A DNA stretch of 64,000 bases from Synechococcus sp. PROS-7-1 (GCF_014279795.1 NZ_CP047945.1:2004572-2068571); one strand, 5' to 3'; shown: positions 1 through 9,111, numbered from the stretch's first letter. A program made the numbers and translations. Notes: generated by a model from the letters alone, not told the origin.

Positions 1-281
1 CCAAACTGCTCACGAAAGTCGCGCAGTTTCTGATTGGAAAGAGCCTTGAGAGGCGTGGTGTAGAACACCTTCTGGCCATGGGCGATGGCCCGGTAAATGG
101 CGTATTCACCCACGAGGGTCTTGCCAGATCCCGTCGGGGCGCTCACGACTACGGAATGCCCCTGATTGAGAGCATCGATCGCTTCCAGCTGGAAGTCATC
201 CAGAGGGAAGGGGAAGAGTTGCGCCGGATCAGGAGATCCCACACTGGCGGGCTGTGCAGCCTGGGGGTCCTGATCCTTCAT
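1..281 (-). CDS. Ski2-like DEAD/DEAH-box RNA helicase, N-terminal part
   Basis: The first 93 residues of a superfamily 2 helicase are visible, and the gene runs off the left edge. The ATG at 281 opens a protein with a Q-motif-like stretch (FPLDDFQLEAI, about residues 25-35), Walker A APTGSGKT (48-55) and motif Ia TTPLKALSNQK (75-85). This combination is typical of the Ski2/Mtr4-like helicases common in cyanobacteria, which unwind RNA using ATP and are usually linked to RNA turnover. The motifs and the truncation are seen directly; the subfamily is inferred. The BASS-family transporter ends 9 bases upstream on the same strand, so co-transcription is possible. Confidence 0.85.
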   Translation of the reverse strand, partial: MKDQDPQAAQPASVGSPDPAQLFPFPLDDFQLEAIDALNQGHSVVVSAPTGSGKTLVGEYAIYRAIAHGQKVFYTTPLKALSNQKLRDFREQF

Positions 282-290
282 GGCGGGATC

Positions 291-1202
291 TTAGGGACGC
301 TTTCGCCACAAGGCCGCCAGGAGACTGCCCAGCAGGGAATGCATCACAGCGGAGATCGCCCCTGGGAGAGCGGTGAGCGGATTCGCAAAGCCACCGGATC
401 GCGCCAGAACAACCGCCAGTCCTGAGTTCTGCATCCCAACTTCAATGCTGATGGTGCGGCGTACAGCCCTGGGTTCACCCAGAAGGGCCGGCAGCAGGAA
501 ACCGAGCAGGAAGCCACCACCGTGAAGAAGAGCCGTGGCCAGCACAAGCAGGCCTCCCTGACGCAGAAGCACCTCGCGCTGACTGCCCACGATTCCCGCA
601 ACGATCAAGGCAATCGCCACGACCGCCAGCGGCGGCATCACAGGCTGCACTCTGGCTGCCAGGCGTGGCAGCCCCTGCTTAATCGCCACGCCGACCGTCA
701 CCGGAACCAACACCACCTGCATCACATTCACCAGCAGAGTCCAGCCATCCACCGGCACATAGCGGCCCGCCAGTGCACTCGCGAGCAGGGGAGTCACCGC
801 AACGGCCAGGAGGGTGCTCAGCGACGTCATCACCACCGAGAGCGCAACATCAGCCCGAGCGATCAAAGCCACCACATTGCTGGCTGTCCCCCCTGGGCAG
901 CACCCAACCAGGATGAGCCCAACAGCCAGGGGCGGCTCCAGCTTCAGGACCCAGGCCAGCGATGCAGCAAGAGCCGGCATCACCAGAAACTGAGCTCCCA
1001 CACCGATCAGGGCAGCCCGCGGCGGAATCATGGCCCGGCGGAAATCAGCGGGAGAGAGACCCAGCCCCATGCCCAGCATGATCAGAGCAAGAGACCAGAC
1101 GATCACCGGCCCTGCCACCCAGGTGAACAAGTCGGGCTGCAGCAGTGAGAGCAACGCTGCCAGCAGGGTCCACAACGGAAAGAAAAGAGTGAAGCGCTCC
1201 AA
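291..1202 (-). CDS. Bile acid:sodium symporter (BASS) family transporter
   Basis: This is a hydrophobic protein of about 303 residues with eight to ten membrane spans. It has the BASS/SNF features GLILVGCCPGGTASNVV and, near the C terminus, an IEVGMQNSGLAVVLA segment, both lining the sodium and substrate site in this family. BASS proteins import organic anions with sodium; the substrate here cannot be told. The open frame extends to 1427, but that extension is polar, unlike the family, and overlaps bioF. I therefore place the start at the TTG at 1202 (LERFTLFFPLW), just before the first membrane span. bioF is divergent, with about 78 bases between the two starts. Confidence 0.8.
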   Translation of the reverse strand: MERFTLFFPLWTLLAALLSLLQPDLFTWVAGPVIVWSLALIMLGMGLGLSPADFRRAMIPPRAALIGVGAQFLVMPALAASLAWVLKLEPPLAVGLILVGCCPGGTASNVVALIARADVALSVVMTSLSTLLAVAVTPLLASALAGRYVPVDGWTLLVNVMQVVLVPVTVGVAIKQGLPRLAARVQPVMPPLAVVAIALIVAGIVGSQREVLLRQGGLLVLATALLHGGGFLLGFLLPALLGEPRAVRRTISIEVGMQNSGLAVVLARSGGFANPLTALPGAISAVMHSLLGSLLAALWRKRP

Positions 1203-1280
1203 CCCCTCAACCGCTTCCGATGGAAACGGCAGCAAATTCACCCTCACTCTGCAGGGCGACCAGGGCCCAAAGTGGTGGCT

Positions 1281-2429
1281 ATGACAGTCCCACCCACCCG
1301 CCGTCGACGACTGCGCACCTGGGCGCCATCCCACGATGGCGAAGGCCTGCATCCCGTGATTGATGCCGAAACAGGCCCAGCCCTGGTGGATCTGGCCAGC
1401 AATGACTACCTCGGGCTGAGTCACCACCCGGAGTTAATCGCCGCGGCCGAGGGTGAATTGCAACGCAGTGGTGTCGGTGCCGGTGGGTCCAGGCTGGTCA
1501 CAGGAAGCCGGCCGGTGCATGACCGTCTGGAGGCGGCCCTGGCCGGTTGGCTGCAACGCGACAGGGTGTTTCTGTTTCCGAGCGGATTTCAAGCGAACCT
1601 CGCGGCGGTGTTGGCCCTGGCCAACCGTCACACCACGGTGCTGGTCGATCGCTTGATCCACCATTCGCTGCTGGTGGGAGTCCAGGCCAGTGGAGCCCAG
1701 CTGAAGCGCTTTGCCCACAATGATCTCAGCGCTCTGCAACACCAACTGCAGGCATGCCGCAGCCAGCGCCCGGATGCACGCCTGGTGGTGATCAGCGAAA
1801 GCCTGTTCAGCATGGAGGGCACCAGCCCGGATGTGCCGGCCCTAGCCGCACTTTGTCGGGCCTACAGCGCCCATCTGCTCCTGGATGAAGCCCATGCGCT
1901 CGGGGTCCTCGGAGATGAGGGACGAGGCCTTGGCCTGGGCGTGGAGGGCATCGCCATGATCAGCGGCACCTTTGGCAAGGCCTTCGGCAGCGGTGGAGCT
2001 TTCCTCGCCTGCAATCAAGAGCAGGCCGACGCACTCCTGCAAACGAGCGGAGCCTTCCGATACACCACAGCCCTGGCGCCACCCCTGGCGGCCGCCGCGT
2101 TGGCGGCATTGGACCTTCTGAAACGCCATCCCTGTTGGGGAACCGACTTAGTGCGACAGAGCAATCGCTGGAGAGATCGCCTTGAGGCCCAGGGCTGGTC
2201 CCGTCCCGCGGGATTTGGACCGATCCTGCCGCTGCTGGTGGGGGGTGATCAGCCAACACTGGACTACCAGCAACAGCTTGAGGCAGCAGGGGTTCTCACC
2301 GTTGCCATCCGTCCTCCAACCGTGCCGGAGGGCACGGCCCGCCTGAGACTGGTACTGCATCACCATCAGTCCGATGAGGCCTTGGACGCGTTGGTGAACA
2401 CCCTTGGACACGGCAGCCTCCGGCAATGA
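1281..2429 (+). CDS. bioF: 8-amino-7-oxononanoate synthase (biotin synthesis)
   Basis: BioF is the PLP enzyme that condenses pimeloyl-ACP with L-alanine, the first ring-forming step of biotin synthesis. The 382-residue protein has the alpha-oxoamine synthase signatures: SNDYLGLSHHPE near the N terminus, GSRLVTGSRPVHDRLE, the DEAHALGVLGDEGRG aspartate loop and the PLP lysine in SGTFGKAFGSGGA. The ATG at 1281 is preferred over in-frame GTG codons at 1272 and 1275, although these cannot be excluded. The stop overlaps the start of the next gene (ATGA at 2426), showing a translationally coupled operon with bioK, bioC and bioD. Confidence 0.95.
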   Translation: MTVPPTRRRRLRTWAPSHDGEGLHPVIDAETGPALVDLASNDYLGLSHHPELIAAAEGELQRSGVGAGGSRLVTGSRPVHDRLEAALAGWLQRDRVFLFPSGFQANLAAVLALANRHTTVLVDRLIHHSLLVGVQASGAQLKRFAHNDLSALQHQLQACRSQRPDARLVVISESLFSMEGTSPDVPALAALCRAYSAHLLLDEAHALGVLGDEGRGLGLGVEGIAMISGTFGKAFGSGGAFLACNQEQADALLQTSGAFRYTTALAPPLAAAALAALDLLKRHPCWGTDLVRQSNRWRDRLEAQGWSRPAGFGPILPLLVGGDQPTLDYQQQLEAAGVLTVAIRPPTVPEGTARLRLVLHHHQSDEALDALVNTLGHGSLRQ

Positions 2430-3154
2430 AACAGGTCATTGCGATGCATGGCTGGAGCTCGGATGGCACCGTCTGGGAAGCCTGGACACGATCCTTCCAA
2501 CACCATGGATGGCACTGGGTCAATGGAGAGCGCGGCTATGGCGGCCGCAACCCAGTTGCTCCCGTCTGGAGTGCACCACCTGATCCGACGGCGCCGCAGC
2601 GACGGGCCGTCATCGCCCACTCCCTTGGACCGCATCTGCTGGACGCCAGCGTGCTGGCCCAGGCCACAGATGCCGTGCTGCTGGCCAGCTTCGGACGCTT
2701 CGTTCCCGCAGGACGGCAGGGCCGTGCGCTGAGGGCTGGGCTTGAAGGGATGAGATGCGCGATTGGCAGCCCCGGAGAAGCCGCCATGCTGCAAACATTT
2801 CTGCAGCGTGCTGCCGCGCCCACAGATGTCAGCGCTCTTCCGCCCAGTCCTGGCTCCCAGGGCCTGACGGCTGCAGGACGGGAACGGCTGCGAGCCGATC
2901 TCGACCGCCTGAGCACCACCAACGGGCTCCCCCCAGGCCTGCCGGCGAGCGCCCGCGTGCTGATCGTGGAAGCGGAATGCGACGCCATCGTGACGCCGGA
3001 GGCAAGCCGGTGCCTGCGCAGCGAACTCGACAACCTGCTTGAGCAAGCACCCGAGCACTGGCTGCTCCCCAACGTGGGGCATGCACTGCTGATGCCTGAC
3101 CTGCTCACTCACGTCAGACAGTGGCTTGAGCAAGACATCGGGCAGCCCGGATGA
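2426..3154 (+). CDS. bioK: Pimeloyl-ACP methyl ester esterase, BioK type
   Basis: This 242-residue alpha/beta hydrolase lies between bioF and bioC, where BioH-type enzymes remove the methyl ester from pimeloyl-ACP to end pimelate synthesis. It shows an oxyanion-region HGWSSDG near residue 8, a nucleophile elbow AHSLG near residue 84, an Asp in EAECDAIV and the catalytic His in NVGHALL. The nucleophile elbow starts with Ala rather than Gly. Picocyanobacteria are reported to use BioK in place of BioH, and position plus triad fit that. The name rests on operon context and remembered family knowledge, not on alignment. It overlaps both neighbours by four bases. Confidence 0.8.
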   Translation: MKQVIAMHGWSSDGTVWEAWTRSFQHHGWHWVNGERGYGGRNPVAPVWSAPPDPTAPQRRAVIAHSLGPHLLDASVLAQATDAVLLASFGRFVPAGRQGRALRAGLEGMRCAIGSPGEAAMLQTFLQRAAAPTDVSALPPSPGSQGLTAAGRERLRADLDRLSTTNGLPPGLPASARVLIVEAECDAIVTPEASRCLRSELDNLLEQAPEHWLLPNVGHALLMPDLLTHVRQWLEQDIGQPG

Positions 3155-3909
3155 AACCGCACGCCTGGCAAGTCCGCGTTCTGCGGGAATTCGATCGTGC
3201 TGCCGAACGGTATGACCGATCCGCGCGGTTGCAACGCTCGGTGGCCTGGCGACTGGCCCAACTCTGTCGGCGGGAAGGGATCGCTGACGGGCTCTGGGTT
3301 GATCTAGGAACTGGGACCGGTCAGCTTGCTAAAGCGCTGGAGCAACTCCACCCAGGTCGCAAGGTGCAGCGCATCGATGGCAGCGAGGCGATGCTGCGCG
3401 GTCATCCCGACGACGCCGAGGTTTTGCACTGGGATCTCACGACGGGGCTACCGGATTGGAGCGAGGCGCCAACCCTTCTGGCCTCGAGCTTCTGCTTGCA
3501 CTGGCTTCCAGAACCACAGCACCTTCTTCAACAATGGATCCTGCGGTTGGCCCCCGCTGGGCTCCTCGCGGTTGCTCTCCCTGTGGAGGGATGCTTCCCC
3601 CAGTGGCACCAAAGCGCCAGGCGCTGCGGGGTGCGCTGCACCGCACTGCCGTTCCCTTCCACCGACGCGTTACTGAAAACCATTCCTGCGCAACAGCTGC
3701 GCATGACGCGCCGGGTGTCTTACACCGTGACCTCTCCGAGCCTGCCGTTACTGCTCAAACCTTTGCGCCGGATCGGGGCTGGCACCAGTCCTCAATCCCC
3801 TCTGCCGCTGCGGGACTGGCGTCGTCTTCAGCAAGGGTGGAGCGACCGCCAAAGCGATGGCCAGCTCAGACTCACCTGGGTGATCCAATTGCTGCTGATT
3901 CGCGGATGA
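3151..3909 (+). CDS. bioC: Malonyl-ACP O-methyltransferase BioC
   Basis: BioC methylates the free carboxyl of malonyl-ACP so that fatty acid synthase can extend it to pimeloyl-ACP methyl ester. The 252-residue protein begins with the BioC-like segment VLREFDRAAERYDRSARLQ and contains the SAM-binding motif WVDLGTGTGQLAKAL (about residues 49-63). It continues with post-I and acidic motifs (RIDGSEAML) and the SSFCLHWLPEP segment typical of BioC. It starts inside the bioK stop and ends inside the bioD start (ATGA at 3906), so bioF-bioK-bioC-bioD look like one transcript with coupled translation. Confidence 0.92.
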   Translation: MKPHAWQVRVLREFDRAAERYDRSARLQRSVAWRLAQLCRREGIADGLWVDLGTGTGQLAKALEQLHPGRKVQRIDGSEAMLRGHPDDAEVLHWDLTTGLPDWSEAPTLLASSFCLHWLPEPQHLLQQWILRLAPAGLLAVALPVEGCFPQWHQSARRCGVRCTALPFPSTDALLKTIPAQQLRMTRRVSYTVTSPSLPLLLKPLRRIGAGTSPQSPLPLRDWRRLQQGWSDRQSDGQLRLTWVIQLLLIRG

Positions 3910-4574
3910 ATCCAAGTTCTGCTCCTCTCCGGCTCGTGGTCTGCGGCACAGACACCGACGTAGGGAAGACCGTGGTGAGCGCGTTACTGGTTCAGGGACT
4001 GGAGGCCACGTACTGGAAGCCAGTGCAGAGCGGACTGGAGGGAGGCGGCGATCGTCAGAGGGTGATTGATCTGCTGCAACTGCCCGAACACCGCTGGATC
4101 CCGGAGACCTACGCGTTCAAAGCTGCCGTCTCACCCCATTGGGCAGCAGAGCTTGAGAACCGGGTCCTCGAGCCGGGAATGCTGCAGTTGCCCAGCAGCA
4201 ACACCCCACTGGTGGTGGAGACGGCCGGAGGTCTGCACGTTCCGCTCACGCGCACCTGGAGACAGATCGACCAACTGCAACGTTGGAATCTCCCGGTAGT
4301 CCTGGTCTGCCGCAGCGGCCTGGGCACGCTCAATCACACCTTGTTGAGTCTTGAAGCCTTGGCAAGCCGAGGTATTCCTGTGATCGGGCTGATTCTCAAC
4401 GGCCCCCTGCACCCCGACAACCCTCGAACCCTGGAAGAGCTCGGAGGGGTTCCAGTGCTGGCGGAGCTGCCTCCCCTTCATCCTCTCAACGCAGAGACAC
4501 TCAAGTGTGCGTGGCAGAAGCAGAGGCTGGGCCTTAAGTTCAGGGCCTTGATGAACAGCCCGGATCGCCGATGA
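3906..4574 (+). CDS. bioD: Dethiobiotin synthetase
   Basis: BioD closes the ureido ring of dethiobiotin from 7,8-diaminopelargonate, CO2 and ATP. The 222-residue protein has the P-loop VVCGTDTDVGKTVVSALL at its N terminus, the substrate-side lysine in TYWKPVQSG, and a VVETAGGLHVPL segment. The longer open frame starting at 3456 lies over bioC and is out of frame with it; the ATG at 3906 overlaps the bioC stop and gives the standard length. The gene ends in an ATGA that starts the next small ORF. Confidence 0.95.
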   Translation: MNPSSAPLRLVVCGTDTDVGKTVVSALLVQGLEATYWKPVQSGLEGGGDRQRVIDLLQLPEHRWIPETYAFKAAVSPHWAAELENRVLEPGMLQLPSSNTPLVVETAGGLHVPLTRTWRQIDQLQRWNLPVVLVCRSGLGTLNHTLLSLEALASRGIPVIGLILNGPLHPDNPRTLEELGGVPVLAELPPLHPLNAETLKCAWQKQRLGLKFRALMNSPDRR

Positions 4575-4726
4575 CCAGCCGACAGACCTGGGCCACTGTG
4601 GCCGTTGTCCTGCTCTGTGGAGGCATTCTGGTGCTATTCACGGATGTTGAAGTTCAGCTGGTGCGCTGGTTCAACTGCGGACCGGTCGCGACCCAAGGGG
4701 AACGCGACAGCGAGGTCTGTCGCTAG
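4571..4726 (+). CDS. Small single-pass membrane protein in the biotin operon
   Basis: A 51-residue frame starts on the ATGA that ends bioD, so it sits in the same translational chain as the biotin genes. It has one clear membrane span (about residues 8-24, WATVAVVLLCGGILVLF) followed by a polar tail with two cysteines. No family is recognised. The four-base overlap and the well-formed membrane segment argue that it is real. Its role is unknown; being coupled to bioD does not prove a role in biotin synthesis. Confidence 0.6.
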   Translation: MTSRQTWATVAVVLLCGGILVLFTDVEVQLVRWFNCGPVATQGERDSEVCR

Positions 4727-4742
4727 AGACTGCCATTCAGGC

Positions 4743-5033
4743 TCAACCCATGGGCCTGGAGCGAATGGGACAGCGGCCCAGCATCAGCGCCACGTGACGC
4801 ACCGCCATGGTGAGGGGCCACCCCTGGCGCAACTGTTCGTGGATCTGCTCCACCTGGGAAGGGGACCAGCCACGCATCTCGAGCCGGGCCTTGATCGAGG
4901 GCCATCCTCCTTCGAAAAAAATGCTGCGACAGCCCTCGCTGCCTTGCTGGCATCGAGGCTGGGAGGTCGCGGGGTCCACAAACCGTCGAGACCTTGGCTG
5001 TCCATTACGGCGGCTGGCTTCTGTGAAGGCCAT
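4743..5033 (-). CDS. Hypothetical protein between bioD and bioA
   Basis: A 96-residue basic protein (start ATG at 5033, with an alternative ATG at 5060) lies on the minus strand between bioD and bioA. It has no signal peptide or membrane span. Its C-terminal half (KARLEMRGWSPSQVEQIHEQL, then RQGWPLTMAVRHVAL) looks like short amphipathic helices with a repeated GW pattern. The longer open frame to 5456 would lie inside bioA and is rejected. I do not recognise a family. It would be convergent with the bioD operon and divergent from bioA. Confidence 0.45.
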   Translation of the reverse strand: MAFTEASRRNGQPRSRRFVDPATSQPRCQQGSEGCRSIFFEGGWPSIKARLEMRGWSPSQVEQIHEQLRQGWPLTMAVRHVALMLGRCPIRSRPMG

Positions 5034-5088
5034 CGATGCACCATCCGGACGCAAGCTCATGATGACAACAGGCAGTCGCGCATGCCCA

Positions 5089-6375
5089 GTGTCACGGAAC
5101 CACCACCCCAACCTCTGGCCACCCTTCACATCCATCACCACCACTCCGCCACTCGAGCAGGTGGTGCGGGGCGAAGGGGCCTTGCTGCACCGTGCCGAGG
5201 GGGAGCCCCTGATCGATGGAATCAGCAGCTGGTGGGTGACTCTGCACGGCCATGCGCACCCGGTGGTAGCGGCAGCCATCGCCGAGCAGGCTGCCACGCT
5301 GGAACAGGTGATCTTTGCGGAATTCACCCATCCCCAGGCCGAAAGGCTCGCCCAACGCTTGGCCCAGCACACCGGCCTCGATCGCGTGTTCTTCTCGGAT
5401 AACGGATCCACAGCGGTGGAAGTGGCTTTGAAAACCGCCGTGCAGTGGTGGCACAACCGGGGAGAGCCTCGCCAGCAACTGATCGCTTTTGACGGGGCCT
5501 ATCACGGCGACACCTTCGGAGCGATGGCCGTTGGCGCCCGTAGCCTGTTCAGCGAGCCCTTTGATCCGCTCCTCTTCCCCGTCGCCCGGGTGCCCTGGCC
5601 GCACACACACTGGGACGACGACACGGTGGACCAACGCGAACAGGACGCCTTGCTGGCCCTGGAGCAAGCGCTGACCACACCAACAGCAGCCGTGATCCTG
5701 GAACCGCTGATCCAGGGAGCCGGAGGAATGCGCATGGTCCGTCCTGGCTTTCTGCAAGCCGTAGAACAGCGGGTTCGACAGGCGGGCAGTTTGCTGATCG
5801 CCGATGAGGTGCTGGCAGGCTTTGGCCGATGCGGAGCCTTGCTTGCATCCCAGCGGGCAGGAATCCAACCCGATTTGGTCGCGCTCTCCAAAGGATTGAC
5901 CGCAGGATTCCTGCCCATGGGAATCACAATGGCCAAGGAGGCGATCTTCGAGGAATTCCTAGGGAGCGATCCCACCCGAACCCTGTGGCATGGCCACAGC
6001 TTCACGGCCAACCCATTGGGATGTGCAGCCGCCAATGCCAGTCTCGACCTGCTCGAAGCCGAGCCTGAGAAATACCAGAACTTTCAAGACAGGCATCAGC
6101 CCCGTCTAGAACGCTTGGCCGGCCACCCCAAGGTCCAACGGCCAAGGTTGTGCGGAACGATTGCAGCCTTCGACCTTGTGACCGAGAGCACCCAGGGGTA
6201 TCTCAACCCCGCCGGGAAAATCCTGCGCAGCCTGGTGCGAAAGCACGGGGTACTGATTCGTCCCTTAGGGGATGTGGTGTATCTCTTGCCTCCCCTGTGC
6301 ATCAGCGATGCTCAGCTGGATCAGTGCTACGAAGGCATTGAAATCGGACTAGACGCCCTCAGGGACCAAGCCTGA
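5089..6375 (+). CDS. bioA: Adenosylmethionine-8-amino-7-oxononanoate aminotransferase
   Basis: BioA transfers an amino group from S-adenosylmethionine to 8-amino-7-oxononanoate, giving diaminopelargonate for BioD. The protein of about 428 residues has HHPNLWPPFT at its N terminus, DGISSWWVTLHGHAHP, the SDNGSTAVEVALK and DGAYHGDTFGAM PLP segments, and the PLP lysine in LVALSKGLTAGFLPMG. All are characteristic of BioA rather than a generic class III transaminase. The start is uncertain: the GTG at 5089 gives MSRNHHPNLW and matches usual family length, while in-frame ATGs lie at 5059 and 5062. No bioB is in this window. Confidence 0.92.
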   Translation: MSRNHHPNLWPPFTSITTTPPLEQVVRGEGALLHRAEGEPLIDGISSWWVTLHGHAHPVVAAAIAEQAATLEQVIFAEFTHPQAERLAQRLAQHTGLDRVFFSDNGSTAVEVALKTAVQWWHNRGEPRQQLIAFDGAYHGDTFGAMAVGARSLFSEPFDPLLFPVARVPWPHTHWDDDTVDQREQDALLALEQALTTPTAAVILEPLIQGAGGMRMVRPGFLQAVEQRVRQAGSLLIADEVLAGFGRCGALLASQRAGIQPDLVALSKGLTAGFLPMGITMAKEAIFEEFLGSDPTRTLWHGHSFTANPLGCAAANASLDLLEAEPEKYQNFQDRHQPRLERLAGHPKVQRPRLCGTIAAFDLVTESTQGYLNPAGKILRSLVRKHGVLIRPLGDVVYLLPPLCISDAQLDQCYEGIEIGLDALRDQA

Positions 6376-6625
6376 GGGCTGCTTCCACATCCTTCCGTGG
6401 CAGTCCGTAGGGAAACGCGCAGGACTTCGCGGGCTGGGAGGACGTCCAGGTCACTCCCAGTCCCTCCTGATCCAGCCGCAAGCGAGCGCTCCATCCAGGC
6501 TGCTCCCAGATCCAGTCACAGAGATCGTCCTCGCTGCGTCCAGCCCCCAAAACCCGCAGCCATTCTTCAAGAGCCTGCAGAGAGTGCTGGTTCAGCGGAG
6601 TCTCTGGCGGAGGAAGCGGTGCCAT
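6359..6625 (-). CDS. DUF3143 family protein
   Basis: An 88-residue protein starting [21 protein letters not shown]. It resembles the short cyanobacterial DUF3143 proteins in having a TPLxxHxLxxLEEWL opening, a WIWEQPxW core and a final RKDVEAALRLGP. The function of the family is unknown. It is downstream of, and overlaps by 59 bases, the J-domain protein on the same strand, and its stop overlaps the end of the convergent bioA by 17 bases. A longer frame to 6721 exists but lies inside the J-domain gene. The soluble sequence has no signal peptide. Confidence 0.7.
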   Translation of the reverse strand: MAPLPPPETPLNQHSLQALEEWLRVLGAGRSEDDLCDWIWEQPGWSARLRLDQEGLGVTWTSSQPAKSCAFPYGLPRKDVEAALRLGP

Positions 6626-7097
6626 CAAAACCACCAGGATCGACATCGATGAGTCGAGTCTGCTCTTCCACCAGCCAACTCGGCTGGACCTGGAGCGCCA
6701 GCCCCCGATTCCAGGCCACACCGACCCCTAGCAGGAGGCAGAGCAACAACGCCCCCGCGAGCAGGAGCAGCGACGTCCATTCCCCACCGGAGAGGGGGCG
6801 TCGCTGACCGATCGCATGGGGCACCGGCAAGGGTGGGGCGTTGGCCGCAACAGCGCTGGCATTCCGCTCCTCCAGCGCTGCGTCGTAAAGACGCCGCAAG
6901 CGCGGATCAGCCAATTGCTCATAGGCTTCCCGAAGCAGACGGAATTGCCTGGCGGCATCCTTGGCCGGCAAACGGGTCGTGTCGGGATGCACAGCTTTAC
7001 TGAGCCTGCGGAAGGCCTGCCGCAGCATTTCTGTATCCGCGCCTTGGGGAACTCCAAGGCGCTCGTAATGGCTGAGATCCTGAACCGAGGATGGCAT
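6567..7097 (-). CDS. J-domain protein with C-terminal membrane anchor
   Basis: The 176-residue protein opens with a J domain (about residues 10-75) containing the HPD tripeptide at 37-39. It is followed by a Pro-rich linker, one membrane span (about 107-128, [17 protein letters not shown]) and a short acidic tail. J domains stimulate Hsp70 (DnaK) ATPase; the anchor suggests recruitment of DnaK to a membrane. There is no Gly/Phe region, zinc finger or DnaJ C-terminal domain, so it is a type C J protein. Start ATG 7097 (MPSSVQDL) is preferred over the ATG at 7121. rsmG is divergent about 60 bases away. Confidence 0.8.
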   Translation of the reverse strand: MPSSVQDLSHYERLGVPQGADTEMLRQAFRRLSKAVHPDTTRLPAKDAARQFRLLREAYEQLADPRLRRLYDAALEERNASAVAANAPPLPVPHAIGQRRPLSGGEWTSLLLLAGALLLCLLLGVGVAWNRGLALQVQPSWLVEEQTRLIDVDPGGFDGTASSARDSAEPALSAGS

Positions 7098-7157
7098 GCG
7101 TTGAGCGGAGTCCCCGGGCACAGAAACACTCTAGAAAGGAGAGAGGGGAGGGCCGTT

Positions 7158-7922
7158 ATGCCTGAGTCAACGCCGTTCGCTGCTCCGGGGCAGGAGCTCT
7201 GGTCCAAGCTGGGCTGGACACCTGACTCGGTGCAACGCGAACAACTGATCGCTCTCCAGCAGTTACTGCGGGACTGGAACAGCAGGGTGAACCTCACCAG
7301 GCTCGTCGAGGGAGAAGACTTCTGGATTACCCAAGTGCTGGACAGTCTCTGGCCTTTGCAACCCGAACTGGACACCGCCGACCAACCCCGTCGCTGCATC
7401 GACGTCGGCACTGGCGGTGGATTCCCTGGCCTTGCGGTCGCCATCGCTCTCCCAGGAGCGGAGCTGACCTTGGTGGATTCTGTAGGCCGTAAAACCGCAG
7501 CGGTGGCGGCCATGGCCCGTTCCCTTGGGATGGCAGAACGGGTCAGAGTCCGCACCGAACGGGTGGAACGGACGGGGCAGGACCCCAGCTGCAGAGGCCG
7601 GTTTGATCTGGCGATGGCCCGGGCCGTGGCCTCGGCTCCTGTGGTGGCCGAATATCTGGTTCCGCTACTGCATGCCAACGGACAGGCCTTGCTTTATCGA
7701 GGGCGTTGGCAACCGGAGGACCAGAGCGATTTGGATCCTGCTCTCGCCTTGCTGAAAGCAAAAACGGTGGCGATTGAACGCTGTGAGCTGCCATCGGCAC
7801 GCGGCCCCCGCACCGTGATCCGGCTGATGCCCGAGAAGCCCACACCGAAGCTGTACCCACGTGCCGTTGGCATTCCCGGCAAGCAGCCTCTCGGCGCTCA
7901 GGCTGACGACAACCGCTCCTGA
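7158..7922 (+). CDS. rsmG: 16S rRNA (guanine527-N7)-methyltransferase
   Basis: RsmG methylates G527 of 16S rRNA in the 530 loop. The 254-residue protein has the SAM-binding motif [29 protein letters not shown], the N-terminal [11 protein letters not shown] segment and [10 protein letters not shown], all diagnostic of the GidB/RsmG family. The ATG at 7158 follows a purine-rich GGGGAGGG about 7 bases upstream, a good ribosome site. The larger frame from 6816 would run through the divergent J-domain gene. Its last 25 bases overlap the convergent aldo/keto reductase gene. Confidence 0.93.
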   Translation: MPESTPFAAPGQELWSKLGWTPDSVQREQLIALQQLLRDWNSRVNLTRLVEGEDFWITQVLDSLWPLQPELDTADQPRRCIDVGTGGGFPGLAVAIALPGAELTLVDSVGRKTAAVAAMARSLGMAERVRVRTERVERTGQDPSCRGRFDLAMARAVASAPVVAEYLVPLLHANGQALLYRGRWQPEDQSDLDPALALLKAKTVAIERCELPSARGPRTVIRLMPEKPTPKLYPRAVGIPGKQPLGAQADDNRS

Positions 7923-9106
7923 CGTTCGCCTCCCACCCGCTCACGCAGGTTGCGCAGACGCTCTGGGATGGAGGACCGCCAAGGACTGTCGAGCAAGGCC
8001 GCATCCAGGTCGTCCTCACTCACGTCGCGATCAAGCGCATCAGCATTGGCCCCAGGGAACCAGTGCCCAGCCCTGCCCAAAAGGCCGTAACGGGCCCGGG
8101 CATAGCCCTCCAGGCCCCAGGCTTCTACAAGATTATGGAGCCAAAGGAGTACGGGCAGATTGATCTCTCCGGGAGTGGTTTGCCATCCGGGAAGACCTTG
8201 CCGCCAACTGCTAAACCAGTCGTGCCCGAGGGCCTCCACCTCGGCCTGATGCAAGCGGGCCTCGATGGGACTCACGAGTGTCTGGGCGTCAGCCAGTCGA
8301 CTGACAGCATCCAGATGCAAGTCCAGATCCTGAGGGCAGGCTGCACCCACACTGAGGGTATGCACACGCTGATCCCGCAGACAGAACAGATCGTTGAAGA
8401 CGATGGGGTGGAAAGGGGCAGTCAGCTCGATCAGCCGTTGTGCAGGCGTGTGCAGGTGGCCCCCCTTGTCTGTCGGACTGATGATGAACACACCCATGTC
8501 ATGGCGGTGCGCAGCAGCAATCGCCGGTTCGTTGTCCTGCCGGATGAAATACCAGTGCAGGTTCACGTAATCGAAGGCGTCAGTCTCAATCGCTTCCACG
8601 ATCACATCGGTCTCTCCATGGGTGGAAAAACCCACATGACCGATCCGCCCCGACGCCTGCCAACGCCGCACCACCTCGAGGCAACCTCCTGACCTGATCG
8701 TCTGGGCGAGATGGTCCCGTCTGTTGATGCCATGGATGGAGAGCAGATCCACACGCTGCACCCCCAACCGCTGCATGCTGAGCTCCAGCTCAGCCTCAAA
8801 CAGGGAAGGATCCTGCTGGGGGGGGACTTTGGTTTGAAGAATGCGGCCTGGGTCAGGACAATCAGGCATGGCCCAGCCCAGCTGCCGCTCTGAGCTTCCG
8901 TAATGCCGTGCCGTTTCGATGTGATGGAAACCAAGGTCGACAGCACGTTCGAGGGTGCGTTGCAGCAACTGCTGAGACTGCACCGTGATCGCCTTCGCAT
9001 CAAGATCGCTCCAGCTCTGCTGAAAGCGCATTCCTCCAAGGGAGAGAACCGGCATGGAGAGCTCGGTGCGTCCGAATCGGCGGGTCGGGAGACCAGTCCC
9101 AGTCAT
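7898..9106 (-). CDS. Aldo/keto reductase family protein
   Basis: A 402-residue protein whose N-terminal 300 residues form an aldo/keto reductase barrel: [18 protein letters not shown], Tyr69 in [13 protein letters not shown], Lys93 in ILQTKVPP and His125 in LLSIHGIN supply the usual Tyr-Lys-His set. The Asp of the classic tetrad is replaced by Glu64. About 100 extra residues at the C terminus lack the cysteine cluster seen in ferredoxin-like AKR fusions. Substrate unknown. A ferredoxin gene lies just upstream on the same strand (5-base gap), followed by ycf35, so a shared transcript and possibly a shared redox role are plausible. Confidence 0.85.
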   Translation of the reverse strand: MTGTGLPTRRFGRTELSMPVLSLGGMRFQQSWSDLDAKAITVQSQQLLQRTLERAVDLGFHHIETARHYGSSERQLGWAMPDCPDPGRILQTKVPPQQDPSLFEAELELSMQRLGVQRVDLLSIHGINRRDHLAQTIRSGGCLEVVRRWQASGRIGHVGFSTHGETDVIVEAIETDAFDYVNLHWYFIRQDNEPAIAAAHRHDMGVFIISPTDKGGHLHTPAQRLIELTAPFHPIVFNDLFCLRDQRVHTLSVGAACPQDLDLHLDAVSRLADAQTLVSPIEARLHQAEVEALGHDWFSSWRQGLPGWQTTPGEINLPVLLWLHNLVEAWGLEGYARARYGLLGRAGHWFPGANADALDRDVSEDDLDAALLDSPWRSSIPERLRNLRERVGGERQERLSSA

Positions 9107-9111
9107 ACGCG

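Noticed and set aside
1203..1427. N-terminal extension of the BASS transporter
   Set aside because: It would overlap bioF and adds 75 polar residues not seen in the family.
2366..3133. 255-codon minus-strand frame opposite bioK
   Set aside because: bioK has a catalytic triad and four-base overlaps with both neighbours; the antisense frame has neither.
8063..8692. 209-codon plus-strand frame opposite the aldo/keto reductase
   Set aside because: The minus-strand frame carries clear AKR motifs; this is its shadow.
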